Origin: Gemmobacter aquatilis
GTDB taxonomy: Bacteria; Pseudomonadota; Alphaproteobacteria; Rhodobacterales; Rhodobacteraceae
Assembly (NCBI RefSeq): GCF_900110025.1
Contig: NZ_FOCE01000002.1
Location: 580,555-644,554, forward strand
DNA length: 64,000 nucleotides
Direction: 5' to 3'
Shown: in pieces, positions 17,328 to 26,170 of the stretch
Numbering within the stretch: position 1 is the stretch's first letter
Layout: each line of letters begins with the position of its first letter
Position numbers and translations under genes: made by a program
Notes under the pieces: model-generated
What the model saw: only the letters and a program-made list of their open reading frames with translations
The model's database searches: none
Told to the model about the DNA's origin: nothing

Positions 17328-17816
17328 TCAGGCGCGGGCGCGCGTCACCGGCCCTGTCACGCCGTTCCACGCGCCGCGCACCAGATCCAGCCCCAGCACG
17401 CGGTCGGGGTTGGTGGGCGGCGGCATCACCACGCCCTCCAGCTTGCGAAAGCCGAAACGCGCGTAATAGGGGGCATCGCCCACCAGCATGACCCGCTCCC
17501 AGCCCAGACGGCGGGCTTCAGCGAGGCTTTCATAGATCAGCAACCCGCCCAGCCCCTCGCCCTGCCGGGTCGGGTGTACCGCCACCGGGCCCAGCAGCAG
17601 CACGTCATGGTCGCCCACCTCGGCAGGCCAATAGCGGATCGCGGCGGCCAGTGTGCCGGTCTCGTCGCGCAGCACCAGGCACAGCGGCGCCACCGTCGCC
17701 ACCCCGTCGCGCAGCCGGTAGGACGACAGCGCCGTGCGCCCCGGTGCAAAGCACAGGTCATACAGCGCCTCGACCTCCCACCAGTCGGCCTCGGTTTCCT
17801 CTTCGAGCTGATACAT
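17328..17816 (-). CDS. GNAT-family N-acetyltransferase (YhbS-like)
   Basis: 162 residues from Met at 17816 (MYQLEEETEADWWEVEALYDLCF); the frame is open to an earlier Met at 17873. The GNAT acetyl-CoA site is clear: LLLGPVAVHPTRQGEGLGGLLIYESL (motif A, Q/RxxGxG/A) and the ARFGFRK motif near the C-terminus. The architecture resembles the YhbS group; the acceptor is unknown. It reads away from the MTAP-family gene across a divergent gap and sits 45 bases ahead of the EcsC-like gene on the same strand. Confidence 0.87.
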   Translation of the reverse strand: MYQLEEETEADWWEVEALYDLCFAPGRTALSSYRLRDGVATVAPLCLVLRDETGTLAAAIRYWPAEVGDHDVLLLGPVAVHPTRQGEGLGGLLIYESLAEARRLGWERVMLVGDAPYYARFGFRKLEGVVMPPPTNPDRVLGLDLVRGAWNGVTGPVTRARA

Positions 17817-17989
17817 CGCGCGCCCCGACCGTGACTTGCCGCCCGCCGGGCAGGCCTTGCCCGGAGGAATCATTCGGTTCGCCGGGTAACATGCAAGGGT
17901 GACAGGGAAAAGGCGGAATGTCCGCGGGCGGCTTGTTGCTTGCGGCAGCGCGGCGAGCCGCTAATCTTGCCGCAAACAGGAGGGCGGTG

Positions 17990-18862
17990 ATGCAGCGCAG
18001 GATCGGGGTGATCGGCGGGTCCGGGGTCTATCAGATCAGCGGGCTGGACGGGGCACAGTGGCGGCGGGTCGATACGCCCTGGGGCGCACCCTCGGACGAG
18101 ATCCTCACCGGGCGGCTGGCGGGGGTGGAGATGGCATTTCTGCCCCGCCATGGGCGCGGCCATGTGCATAGCCCGGCCTCGGTGCCGTTCCGCGCCAATA
18201 TCGACGCGCTGAAACGGCTGGGCTGCACCGAGGTGATTGCCGTCTCTGCCGTCGGTTCGCTGCGCGCGGATTTTCGCCCCGGTGACATGGTGGTGCTGGA
18301 CCAGTTCATCGACCGCACCAGCGGGCGGGCCGGGTCGTTCTTCGGCACCGGCTGCGTGGCGCATGTCAGCCTTGCCGATCCGACCTGCGCGGCCTTGTCT
18401 GCCGCCTGCACGCAGGCGCTGCGGGCCGGTGGGGCCACGGTGCATGAGGGCGGCACCTATCTGGCGATGGAGGGGCCGCAGTTTTCCACCCGCGCGGAAT
18501 CGCGGCTCTATCGCAGTTGGGGCTGCGATGTGATCGGCATGACGGCGATGCCCGAGGCGCGGCTCGCCCGCGAGGCAGAGCTGTGCTACGCCTCGGTCGC
18601 CATGGTGACGGATTACGATTGCTGGCACGACGGCCATGGCGCGGTGGATGTGGCGCAGGTGATCGCGGTGCTGACCGCCAATGCGGGCACTGCCAAGGCG
18701 ATGATCGCGGCGCTGCCCGGCCTGCTGGGGCCTGCGCGCGCGCCCTGCCCCTGTGGCTGCGACCGCGCGCTGGATCACGCGCTGATGACCGCGCCCGAGC
18801 GGCGCGACCCGGCCCTGCTGGCGCGGCTGGATGCCGTGGCCGGGCGGGTGCTGGCACCGTGA
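17990..18862 (+). CDS. mtnP: Methylthioadenosine phosphorylase-family purine phosphorylase
   Basis: 290 residues. The start is fixed by AGGAGGGCGGTG immediately before ATG and by the family N-terminus RRIGVIGGSGVYQI. Phosphate and substrate motifs of the PNP/MTAP family follow: LPRHGRGHVHSPASVPFRANIDALKRLG, VIAVSAVGSL, YLAMEGPQFSTRAESRLYRSWGCDVIGMTAMPEARLAREAELCYASVAMVTDYDCW. It cleaves 5'-methylthioadenosine (or a related nucleoside) with phosphate in methionine salvage. No other salvage genes adjoin, so MTA versus inosine specificity is inferred from family resemblance. Confidence 0.9.
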   Translation: MQRRIGVIGGSGVYQISGLDGAQWRRVDTPWGAPSDEILTGRLAGVEMAFLPRHGRGHVHSPASVPFRANIDALKRLGCTEVIAVSAVGSLRADFRPGDMVVLDQFIDRTSGRAGSFFGTGCVAHVSLADPTCAALSAACTQALRAGGATVHEGGTYLAMEGPQFSTRAESRLYRSWGCDVIGMTAMPEARLAREAELCYASVAMVTDYDCWHDGHGAVDVAQVIAVLTANAGTAKAMIAALPGLLGPARAPCPCGCDRALDHALMTAPERRDPALLARLDAVAGRVLAP

Positions 18863-18985
18863 GCGCGACCTGTCTGCCGATCATGGTAACCGATTGTTAA
18901 CCCGACTCGGGCTACAGAGGGGTCAGCCGGGGCTTACCCACCCCGGTCCGGGCGCTGCTTGCAAACACACCCAACCCTAACCCCA
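18863..18985 (+). ncRNA. Possible 3'-UTR-derived or independent small RNA
   Basis: A 123-base non-coding stretch sits between the mtnP stop and a strong terminator. It is C-rich near its end (ACACACCCAACCCTAACCCC), unlike a simple spacer. No promoter is convincing, so this could merely be a long mtnP 3' UTR. Boundaries are approximate. Confidence 0.25.
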
Positions 18986-19018
18986 CCCCGCCGGCCCCAA
19001 CCGGCGGGGTTCTTCTTT
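18986..19018 (+). terminator. Strong rho-independent terminator
   Basis: Perfect 9-bp stem CCCCGCCGG / CCGGCGGGG with a 6-base loop, followed by TTCTTCTTT. It lies 123 bases after mtnP. Confidence 0.85.
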
Positions 19019-19123
19019 GCGGGCCCGGCCTTCGGGGGCATCGAGCCCCCTCAGGCCGATTGCCATGGCAGGCGGCACGGGCGTCGCGCTTGCCGGGCGT
19101 TGCTGTGGCGGGGGCGTTGATTT

Positions 19124-19149
19124 TGAGTATTTGGACCAAGGTGAAAAGG
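19124..19149 (+). repeat. Convergent-gap element, copy 3
   Basis: Reads TGAGTATTTGGACCAAGGTG followed by AAAAGG, in the gap between convergent mtnP and the GlcD-like gene. It matches copies 1 and 2 apart from a few substitutions. Confidence 0.6.
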
Positions 19150-19154
19150 ATGGG

Positions 19155-20549
19155 TCAGGCGCGCAGCACCGCACCGGGGTTCAGGATGCCCTGCGGGTCC
19201 AGCGCCGTTTTGATCGCACGCATGGCGGCGAGTTTGGCCGGGTCGCCATAGCGTTCCAGATCGCCGACCTTCAGGCGGCCCACGCCATGTTCGGCGCTGA
19301 CCGAGCCGCCGCGCGCATGAACCAGATCATGGATGCAGCGCTTTACCGCCTCGCGCTGGTGTTCGTGATCCTGACGGCTGTGGCCGGGGCACGGGAAGAC
19401 GTTGTAATGCAGGTTGCCGTCGCCCAGATGGCCGAAGCAGTTGATGCGGAAACGGTCGATCTGCGCCAGCGCCGGGCCGGCTTCGGAGAGGAAGCCCGGG
19501 ATTTCCGACAAAGGCAGCGAAATGTCATGCGACGACACCGCGCCGATGCGGCGGTTCGCGGCGGGGATGGCCTCGCGCAGCGCCCAGAAACCGGCGCGCT
19601 GGCTGTCGGATTGGGCGATCACCCCATCCGTCACCAGATCGCCCGCCGCCACGGCCAGATCGGCCAGCGCCGCGGCAGGGTCCATCCCGGCGGGCAGGCC
19701 CAGTTCGACCAGCACCATCCAACCGGGCGCGGGGGCGAAGGGCTGGCGCACCTCGGGCATGGTTTCGCTGAGGAAATCGAGGCCCTGGCGGTGGATCAGC
19801 TCGAAGGCCGACACCATGCCGGGGAAGAGGCTTTGGGTCAGCGCCAGCAGGTGCAGCGCCGCGTCCGGACCGGGCACCACGAGGAAGGCCGCCCCTTCGG
19901 CGCCGGGCTGGGGGAACAGCTTCAGGCTGGCCGCCGTCAGGATGCCAAGGCTGCCCTCGGCCCCGATCAGCAGGTTGCGCAGGTCATAGCCGGTATTGTC
20001 CTTGCGCAGCCGCTTGAGGCCCTGCAGCACCGATCCATCGGCCAGCACTGCCTCCACCCCCAGACAGAGGTCGCGCGCATTGCCATAGCGCAGCACATTC
20101 ACCCCGCCCGCATTGGTGGACAGCACCCCGCCGATCCGCGCCGTGCCCTGCGAGGCGATGTGCAGCGGGAACAGCCGCCCCGCCTGTGCCGCCGCCGCCT
20201 GCACCTCGGCCAGCGTGCACCCTGCCTCGGCCACCAGCACGTTTTCTTCCGGATAGACCGCGCGGATCGCCCGCATCCGCTCCAGCGACAGCAACAGGGG
20301 CATCGGGCCTTCGGTCATCACCTGCCCGCCGACCAGCCCGGTGCCGCCGCCCAGCGGCACCACGCCCACGCGGGCGGCGGCACAGGCGCGGATCACCTCG
20401 GCCACCTCGGCGGCATTGCGCGGGCAGGCGACCGCCGCCCCCTGCCCCGTCCAGCGCCCGCGCGGCTCTTCGACATCGGCGGGGCGTACGGCGCGCAACA
20501 CGGCTTGCGGCAGACGGTTCAGGAAATCGGCATCGGCGGGGGTCAGCAT
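19155..20549 (-). CDS. FAD-binding 2-hydroxyacid dehydrogenase (GlcD/D-lactate dehydrogenase type)
   Basis: 464 residues. The start at 20549 is backed by AAGAGGTGCCG before MLTPADADFLNRLP. An N-terminal PCMH-type FAD domain shows VVPLGGGTGLVGG, and EAGCTLAEVQAAAA, GTARIGGVLSTNAGGVNVLRYGN, GYDLRNLLIGAEGSLGILT; the C-terminal FAD-linked oxidase domain has CFGHLGDGNLHYNVF and SAEHGVGRLKVGDL, ending DPQGILNPGAVL. Relatives oxidise D-2-hydroxyglutarate, D-lactate or glycolate. Alone without GlcE/F it looks like a single-subunit D-2-hydroxyacid dehydrogenase; the substrate is not determined. Last gene of the long minus-strand array starting at ctaC. Confidence 0.88.
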   Translation of the reverse strand: MLTPADADFLNRLPQAVLRAVRPADVEEPRGRWTGQGAAVACPRNAAEVAEVIRACAAARVGVVPLGGGTGLVGGQVMTEGPMPLLLSLERMRAIRAVYPEENVLVAEAGCTLAEVQAAAAQAGRLFPLHIASQGTARIGGVLSTNAGGVNVLRYGNARDLCLGVEAVLADGSVLQGLKRLRKDNTGYDLRNLLIGAEGSLGILTAASLKLFPQPGAEGAAFLVVPGPDAALHLLALTQSLFPGMVSAFELIHRQGLDFLSETMPEVRQPFAPAPGWMVLVELGLPAGMDPAAALADLAVAAGDLVTDGVIAQSDSQRAGFWALREAIPAANRRIGAVSSHDISLPLSEIPGFLSEAGPALAQIDRFRINCFGHLGDGNLHYNVFPCPGHSRQDHEHQREAVKRCIHDLVHARGGSVSAEHGVGRLKVGDLERYGDPAKLAAMRAIKTALDPQGILNPGAVLRA

Positions 20550-20574
20550 CGGCACCTCTTGTGACTGGACCGGC

Positions 20575-21159
20575 TCAGCCCGCATCCGTGCGCCCGCGCC
20601 GATCCGAACGCAGGTTGGCGTAAAGCACATGGTTGCGCCAGCGGCCTGCGATCTGCAGATAACTTTGCGCCACACCTTCATATTTGAAGCCGGTCCGTTC
20701 CAGCACCCCGCGCGAGGGCAGGTTTTCCGGCAGGCAGGCCGCCTCGATCCGGCTCAGGTCCAGCACGGTGAAGGCGTGATGCACCAGCGCCAGAATCGCC
20801 TCGCGCATATAGCCCTGCCGCGCATGGGGCTGGCCGATCCAGTAGCCCAGCGTCCCCGCCTGCACCGGGCCACGGCGGATATTGTCCAGCGTGATCGCGC
20901 CCAGCAGCGCCTGATCCTCGCGCCGGATCAGCATCACCGGCAGCGCCGTGCCCTGCGCCATCGCCCGCCGCGCCCAGTAGACCCGGTTGGTAAACGCCTT
21001 GCGCGTCAGGTGATCGGGCGCCCAGACCGGCTCCCACGGGCTGAGAAAGGCGGCACTGTCCGCCCGCAGCCGCGACCAGTCCCGGTAATCGCCATGTTCC
21101 GGTGGCCGCAGCGTCAACCGCTCCGTCTCGATGCGGACCTTGCGGCGCAAGCCAAACAT
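20575..21159 (-). CDS. RimJ/RimL-type N-acetyltransferase
   Basis: 194 residues from MFGLRRKVRIETERLTLRPPEHGD, the standard start of the RimJ/RimL GNAT group. Motif A/B are seen as TLGYWIGQPHARQGYMREAILALVHHAF and ACLPENLPSRGVLERTGFKYEGVAQSYLQIAGRW. The ATG overlaps the upstream M16 peptidase stop as TGATG, so translation is coupled. Relatives acetylate ribosomal protein N-termini or other amines; the target here is unknown. Confidence 0.9.
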   Translation of the reverse strand: MFGLRRKVRIETERLTLRPPEHGDYRDWSRLRADSAAFLSPWEPVWAPDHLTRKAFTNRVYWARRAMAQGTALPVMLIRREDQALLGAITLDNIRRGPVQAGTLGYWIGQPHARQGYMREAILALVHHAFTVLDLSRIEAACLPENLPSRGVLERTGFKYEGVAQSYLQIAGRWRNHVLYANLRSDRRGRTDAG

Positions 21160-22418
21160 CAGGCGGCCAGACCTTTCCGGATTGCCTCCAGCCCCGGCGC
21201 ATCCGATACCGGGCCATACAGCGCCAGAGCCGCCGGTGCAGCGCAAAGCTCGCCCGCATAGCGGCGCACATCCGCCGTGCTGACCGCGTCGATCTTGGCC
21301 ACCGCCTCGTCCACATCGGGCACCCGGCCCCAGATCGCCAGCAGCCGGGCATTGCGTTCGGCCCGCGACGAGGGGCTTTCAAGCCCCATCAGCAGCCCGG
21401 CCTTCAACTGTGCCCGCGCGCGGGCCACCTCGGCCTCGGTCATGTCATCGGCGGCGCGTTTCAGCTCGGAAATGGTCAGGTGTGTCAGATCGCCGATTTC
21501 GGCGGCGCTGGTGCCCGCATAGACGGTGATCGAGCCGGTATCCTCATAGGCGCCCGATTGCGCGAAGATCGAATAGCACAGCCCCCGCTCCTCGCGGATC
21601 TTCTGGAACAGCCGCGAGGACATGCCGCCGCCCATCACCGTCGCATAGACCTGCGCAGTATAGACATCGGGGTGCCGATAGCCCGGCGCCTCGAAGGACA
21701 GGGCGAAATGCACCTGTTCCAGATCCTTGACCTCGCGCCGTTCGGCGCCGCCAAAGCGGGCGAGTTCGACATTCGGCGCGCCAACCGGGGTCAGCCCGCC
21801 GAAGATCGCCGTCGCCTGCGCCACGATGGCCTCATGGTCCACCCCGCCCGAGGCTGACAGGATCATCTGATCCGGCCCGTAATGTTCGCGCACGAACTGC
21901 ACCAGATCGTCGCGGGTGAAATTCGCCACCCGCTCTTCCAGCCCCAGAATGGTGCGGCCAAACGGCTGATCGGGGTAGCTGACTTCCTGCAACCAGTCGA
22001 AAATGATGTCGTCGGGCGTATCCAGCGCCTGCCCGATTTCCTGCAGGATCACATGGCGCTCCGTCTCGATCTCTTTCGGATCGAACACCGGGTTCAGCAC
22101 GATGTCGGAAATCACATCCAGTGCCAGCGCCACATCCGCGCTCAGCACCCGCGCATAATAGGCGGTCATCTCTTTCGAGGTATAGGCGTTGATATAGCCG
22201 CCCACATCCTCGATCTCTTCCGCGATCTGCAGCGATGTGCGCTTCGCCGTGCCCTTGAACGCCATATGTTCCAGGAAATGCGCGATGCCGTTCTGCTCGA
22301 TCCGCTCGTGGCGCCCGCCCGCCGTGACCCAGATCCCGACAGAGGCGGATTTCAGCCCCGGCATGTCCTCGGTCACGATGCGAAAGCCGTTGGGCAGGGT
22401 AGCGATCTTCAGGGTCAA
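21159..22418 (-). CDS. M16-family zinc peptidase (processing-peptidase type)
   Basis: 419 residues of the pitrilysin/MPP family. The inverted zinc motif HFLEH is at 47-51, with the downstream Glu in ERHVILQEIGQALDTPDD as third ligand, and the glycine-rich GGGMSSRLFQKIREERGLCYSI segment in the C-terminal half. Single-chain M16B enzymes of this size act as cytoplasmic/periplasmic homodimers; the substrate is unknown. Overlaps thrC by 4 bases (ATGA) and the GNAT gene by 1 base. Confidence 0.94.
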   Translation of the reverse strand: MTLKIATLPNGFRIVTEDMPGLKSASVGIWVTAGGRHERIEQNGIAHFLEHMAFKGTAKRTSLQIAEEIEDVGGYINAYTSKEMTAYYARVLSADVALALDVISDIVLNPVFDPKEIETERHVILQEIGQALDTPDDIIFDWLQEVSYPDQPFGRTILGLEERVANFTRDDLVQFVREHYGPDQMILSASGGVDHEAIVAQATAIFGGLTPVGAPNVELARFGGAERREVKDLEQVHFALSFEAPGYRHPDVYTAQVYATVMGGGMSSRLFQKIREERGLCYSIFAQSGAYEDTGSITVYAGTSAAEIGDLTHLTISELKRAADDMTEAEVARARAQLKAGLLMGLESPSSRAERNARLLAIWGRVPDVDEAVAKIDAVSTADVRRYAGELCAAPAALALYGPVSDAPGLEAIRKGLAA

Positions 22419-23800
22419 CGCGCGATCCTTTCGCGGATGAGGGTTTGCAGCGCGGCCAGGTCATTGGGCACGCGTGTCACGCGCTCGTCCCGGTCGAACA
22501 GGTCAGACATGCGCGGCGGCAGTCCGGGGCGCAGGCCCACGGCGCGTTCCACCGCATCAGGGAATTTCGCCGGGTGCGCCGTGGCCAGCGTGATCATCGG
22601 CACCGCGCCCAGATGCTCCTCCGCCACCTTCACGCCCACGGCACTATGCGGGCACAGCACCTCGCCCGTTGCAGCAAACTGCGCCTGGATGGTGGCCAGA
22701 GTCTCCTCCTCGGAACAGCGGCCCGAGGCGAAAGTGGCGCGCAGCATTTCCAGCGCGCCCTGGCTGATCTTGAACCCGCCCGCCTTCAGTTCCGCCATCA
22801 GCGCGGCCACCGCCGCCCCGTCGCGCCCGTAAGCATCGAACAGCACGCGTTCAAAGTTGGAACTGACCTGAATATCCATCGAAGGCGAGATCGACGGCTT
22901 CACCCCGTCCATCGCATAGGCACCCGATTTCATCGCCCGGTCCAGAATGTCGTTCTGGTTGGTGGCGATCACCAGTTGCGCAATCGGCAGGCCCATCTGA
23001 CGGGCGATATAGCCCGCGAAGATGTCGCCGAAATTGCCGGTCGGCACGGTGAAGCTGACTTCCCGATGCGGCGCCCCCAGCGACACGGCGCTGGAGAAGT
23101 AGTAAACCACCTGCGCCAGCACCCGCGCCCAATTGATGCTGTTCACCCCCGCCAGCCGCACGCCATCGCGGAAGGCGAAATCGTTGAACATGTCCTTCAC
23201 ACGGGCCTGACAATCGTCGAAATCGCCATCCATCGCCAGCGCATGAACATTCGCCTCGGACGGCGTGGTCATCTGGCGGCGCTGCACATCGGACACCCGG
23301 CCATGCGGGAACAGGATGAACACATCCACATTCGCCAGCCCGCGAAACGCCTCGATCGCCGCCGACCCGGTATCGCCCGAGGTCGCGCCGACAATGGTGA
23401 TCCGCTCGCCCGATTTCGCCAGCGCCGCCTGCATCATCTGCCCGATGAGCTGCATGGCGAAATCCTTGAAGGCCAGCGTCGGCCCGTGGAACAGCTCCAG
23501 CAGGAAATGGTTGGGGCCAAGCTGCACCAAGGGCGCCCGCGCCGCATGGCCAAACCCGGCATAGGCCTGCGCAAGCAGCGTGCGGAACTCCGCCTCGGTG
23601 AAGGTGCCGCCCAGATAGGGCCACATCACGCGGAACGCGATCTCCTCATAGGGCAGGCTCGCCAGCGCCGCGATCTCGTCCGGGCGCATCTGCGGCACCG
23701 TTTCGGGCACATACAGCCCGCCATCGCGGGCCAGCCCGGTCATCATCGCTTCGCTGAAAGACAGAATCGGCGCCTGCCCACGGGTGGAGATATAGTGCAT
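22415..23800 (-). CDS. thrC: Threonine synthase
   Basis: 461-residue PLP enzyme converting O-phosphohomoserine to threonine. N-terminus MHYISTRGQAPILSFSEAM is family-typical; the PLP lysine is in FFHGPTLAFKDFAMQLIG; the phosphate/PLP loop is VGATSGDTGSAAIEAFRG; TVPTGNFGDIFAGYIARQMGLPI and ATNQNDILDR follow. It belongs to the long (yeast/E. coli) form. Placed 9 bases after surf1 and overlapping the M16 gene by 4 bases. Confidence 0.97.
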   Translation of the reverse strand: MHYISTRGQAPILSFSEAMMTGLARDGGLYVPETVPQMRPDEIAALASLPYEEIAFRVMWPYLGGTFTEAEFRTLLAQAYAGFGHAARAPLVQLGPNHFLLELFHGPTLAFKDFAMQLIGQMMQAALAKSGERITIVGATSGDTGSAAIEAFRGLANVDVFILFPHGRVSDVQRRQMTTPSEANVHALAMDGDFDDCQARVKDMFNDFAFRDGVRLAGVNSINWARVLAQVVYYFSSAVSLGAPHREVSFTVPTGNFGDIFAGYIARQMGLPIAQLVIATNQNDILDRAMKSGAYAMDGVKPSISPSMDIQVSSNFERVLFDAYGRDGAAVAALMAELKAGGFKISQGALEMLRATFASGRCSEEETLATIQAQFAATGEVLCPHSAVGVKVAEEHLGAVPMITLATAHPAKFPDAVERAVGLRPGLPPRMSDLFDRDERVTRVPNDLAALQTLIRERIAR

Positions 23801-23809
23801 TGCGAAACC

Positions 23810-24475
23810 TCACGCGTTCCGGCGTCTGATACGCCAGAGAAACAGAACTGTCATCCCCAGCCAACCAAGCGCCAGCGAAAACCACGTCGCCGCATAGCCG
23901 AGATGATCATTGGGAATGGAGGATGTATCGACCGGTAGCGGTTCGATCTGCGGCACGACCGGATCGCGCGCGACAATCAGCACCGGGTCGGCGCGCAGCG
24001 CTTGCGCCATCGCGGGCACATCGCGGGCGAACCACAGCCCGGTCTTCGCATCCGGCTTCGGGGTGTAGCTGTCCACCTCCGACGGCCAGTGCAGATTGCC
24101 CAGCACCCGCACCGCCGCCTGCGGCAGATCGACCGCCTCGCCCTCGGCCACAAAGCCCAGATCGACCAGCACGCGCCGCCCGCCCGTCTCCATCACCGCG
24201 ATCCGCCGATAGCCCGCCCCCACCATCTTGCGGCTGGCCAGCACGCGCAGCCCCTCGCCCGTCAGCACGCCTTCGGCCTGCACCGGCAGATAGCGGTCGC
24301 GCGGGTCTTGCGGATCTGCGGGCAGCGGCACCGGATCGGCCACGATCCGCGCCTCGATCTCGGCCAGCACGGCCTGTTTCCACTGCAGGCGCTGCATCTG
24401 CCATGTGCCCAAGCTGATCAGGATCGCAGCCCCGATCAGCCCGAACAGCAGCGGCAGGATCATCCGGCGATTCAT
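23810..24475 (-). CDS. SURF1-family cytochrome oxidase assembly protein
   Basis: 221 residues from MNRRMILPLLFGLIG; an upstream Met at 24541 is less likely because it would run through the hairpin region. Two transmembrane helices bracket a periplasmic loop, as in Surf1: N-terminal LLFGLIGAAILISLGTWQMQRLQWK (the GTWQxxRxxWK signature) and C-terminal NDHLGYAATWFSLALGWLG. It assists haem a insertion or assembly of subunit I. Last oxidase-related gene of the array, following ctaE by 98 bases. Confidence 0.93.
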   Translation of the reverse strand: MNRRMILPLLFGLIGAAILISLGTWQMQRLQWKQAVLAEIEARIVADPVPLPADPQDPRDRYLPVQAEGVLTGEGLRVLASRKMVGAGYRRIAVMETGGRRVLVDLGFVAEGEAVDLPQAAVRVLGNLHWPSEVDSYTPKPDAKTGLWFARDVPAMAQALRADPVLIVARDPVVPQIEPLPVDTSSIPNDHLGYAATWFSLALGWLGMTVLFLWRIRRRNA

Positions 24476-24539
24476 CGCGCGCTCCTGAAAAAGCGAAAAG
24501 CGCGTGCCCATAACAGGCCCGCGCTTCCGAGGGAAGGGC

Positions 24540-24562
24540 AAAGCGCCGGGTCGCCCCGGCGC
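24540..24562 (-). terminator. Hairpin between ctaE and surf1
   Basis: GCGCCGGGG / CCCGGCGC stem on the minus strand followed by TTTGCCCTT, 12 bases after the ctaE stop. A possible partial terminator that would lower surf1-thrC expression relative to the oxidase genes. Confidence 0.5.
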
Positions 24563-24573
24563 GGCCGGTTTAC

Positions 24574-25374
24574 TTACTGGCCCCAGACGTAGACGGCGGC
24601 GAACAGGAACAGCCAGACCACGTCCACGAAGTGCCAGTACCAGGCGGCCGCTTCGAACCCGATATGCGCTTCCGGGGTGAAATGGCCCTTCAGCGCGCGG
24701 ATCAGGCAGACGGTCAGGAAGATCGTGCCGATGATGACGTGGAAGCCGTGGAACCCGGTCGCCATGAAGAAGTTCGCGCCATAGATGTTGCCCGCGAAAC
24801 CGAAGGCGGCATGGCTGTATTCGTAGGCCTGGAAGAAGGTGAAGATCACCCCCAGAACGATGGCGATGATCAGCCCGTTCACCAGATCCTTGCGGTTGTT
24901 CTCATGCACCAGCGCGTGGTGGGCCCAGGTCGCCGCCGCACCCGAGCACAGCAGGATCAGCGTGTTGATGATCGGCAGGTGCCACGGGTCGAAGGTCTGG
25001 ATGCCTTCCGGCGGGAACACGCCGTCCACGATCGGGCTCAGCGGCCCCATCGGGTACAGCGCGTGCTTGAAGAAGCTCCAGAACCACGCCGCAAAGAACA
25101 TGACTTCCGACATGATGAACATGATGAAGCCATAGCGCAGGCCGATCTTCACCACCGGGGTATGATCACCTGCATGGGCCTCGGACACCACATCGGCCCA
25201 CCAGCCGAACATGACGTAAAGCACACCGACAAAGCCCACCAAGCACATCCAGGGGCCCTGGCCGTGCATCCACAGCACCCCGCCGAACAGCATGACGAAA
25301 GCCGCGACCGCGCCGAGAAACGGCCAGATCGACGGGGGCAGAACGTGGTAGTCGTGGTTCTTGGCGTGGGCCAT
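24574..25374 (-). CDS. ctaE: Cytochrome c oxidase subunit III
   Basis: 266 residues with seven hydrophobic helices, the aa3-type subunit III. Typical motifs include [41 protein letters not shown] (buried Glu), [13 protein letters not shown] and the C-terminal [18 protein letters not shown]. It stabilises subunit I and proton uptake. Third structural/assembly block of the cta operon: 22 bases after ctaG. Confidence 0.97.
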   Translation of the reverse strand: MAHAKNHDYHVLPPSIWPFLGAVAAFVMLFGGVLWMHGQGPWMCLVGFVGVLYVMFGWWADVVSEAHAGDHTPVVKIGLRYGFIMFIMSEVMFFAAWFWSFFKHALYPMGPLSPIVDGVFPPEGIQTFDPWHLPIINTLILLCSGAAATWAHHALVHENNRKDLVNGLIIAIVLGVIFTFFQAYEYSHAAFGFAGNIYGANFFMATGFHGFHVIIGTIFLTVCLIRALKGHFTPEAHIGFEAAAWYWHFVDVVWLFLFAAVYVWGQ

Positions 25375-25396
25375 TTTGGGTTCCCTCGTTGTCTTG

Positions 25397-25972
25397 TCAG
25401 TTGACGGCGCCCGGCGCCGGGGCGGTCAGTGCCGCCTGATCTGCCGGAATCGCGGTTTCGTGGAACGTGTAGGAAAGCGTGATTTCCTTCACGAACTTGC
25501 CCTCGGGATCGGTCACGATCTCGGGGTCTACATAAAAGGTCACGGGCATGATCGCAGTCTCGCCCGGTGCCAGAACCTGCTGCTCGAAGCAGAAACAGGC
25601 AATCTTGGTGAAATAGCCGCCCGCACTGTCGGGCGTCACGTTATAGCTCGCCGTGCCGGCAACCACCCGGTCGGTGGGGTTGTGCGCTTCATAGAAGGCC
25701 AGCCCGGTCTCGCCGATCTTCACCTTCATCGACACTTGCTGCGGCTTGAAATCCCACGGCATCCCCGCCTCTTTCGAGGCGTCGAACCAGACGGTCACTT
25801 CGCGGTCCAGCACAACATCCGGCGCCTTGGCCGATACGCCCACGGTTCCGGCGTAACCCGTCACCTTGCAGAACCAGTTGTAGAACGGCACGGCGGCGAA
25901 GCTGAGGCTCAGCATCCCTGCCGCAACGCCGACCAGCATCAGGCCGGTTTTCTTCTGCGGAGAGACACTCAT
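25397..25972 (-). CDS. ctaG: Cytochrome c oxidase assembly protein CtaG/Cox11
   Basis: 191-residue Cox11: one N-terminal transmembrane helix ([30 protein letters not shown], with Cys35) and a periplasmic beta domain. The copper-binding CFCF motif is at 126-129 ([10 protein letters not shown]). It delivers copper to the CuB site of subunit I. Overlaps the upstream 66-codon gene by 4 bases (ATGA). Confidence 0.96.
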   Translation of the reverse strand: MSVSPQKKTGLMLVGVAAGMLSLSFAAVPFYNWFCKVTGYAGTVGVSAKAPDVVLDREVTVWFDASKEAGMPWDFKPQQVSMKVKIGETGLAFYEAHNPTDRVVAGTASYNVTPDSAGGYFTKIACFCFEQQVLAPGETAIMPVTFYVDPEIVTDPEGKFVKEITLSYTFHETAIPADQAALTAPAPGAVN

Positions 25973-26169
25973 CCGTTGCCCCCCGGCTGCGGCGCGGGCG
26001 TCATTTCCGGGCGCACCACATGGTCGAAGCCCTGCATCGGGTCGCCATTGGTCACCTTCACCACGGTCAGCCCGAAGACCAGCGCGACAAACCCCGCCAG
26101 CACCAGCCCAAGGCCCAGATTGCGCCCGAAGCGCCGCTTGTAAATCTCATGTTCCGGTTTGAACGCCAT
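25969..26169 (-). CDS. Small membrane protein of the cta operon (CoxF-like)
   Basis: 66 residues with one transmembrane helix ([22 protein letters not shown]) between a charged N-terminus ([12 protein letters not shown]) and a Pro-rich tail. A small gene of this kind between ctaB and ctaG is known in Paracoccus/Rhodobacter cta operons. It is likely an accessory factor of aa3 oxidase assembly; no enzymatic motif. It starts one base after the ctaB stop and overlaps ctaG by 4 bases, so it is clearly an expressed operon member. Confidence 0.85.
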   Translation of the reverse strand: MAFKPEHEIYKRRFGRNLGLGLVLAGFVALVFGLTVVKVTNGDPMQGFDHVVRPEMTPAPQPGGNG

Positions 26170-26170
26170 C

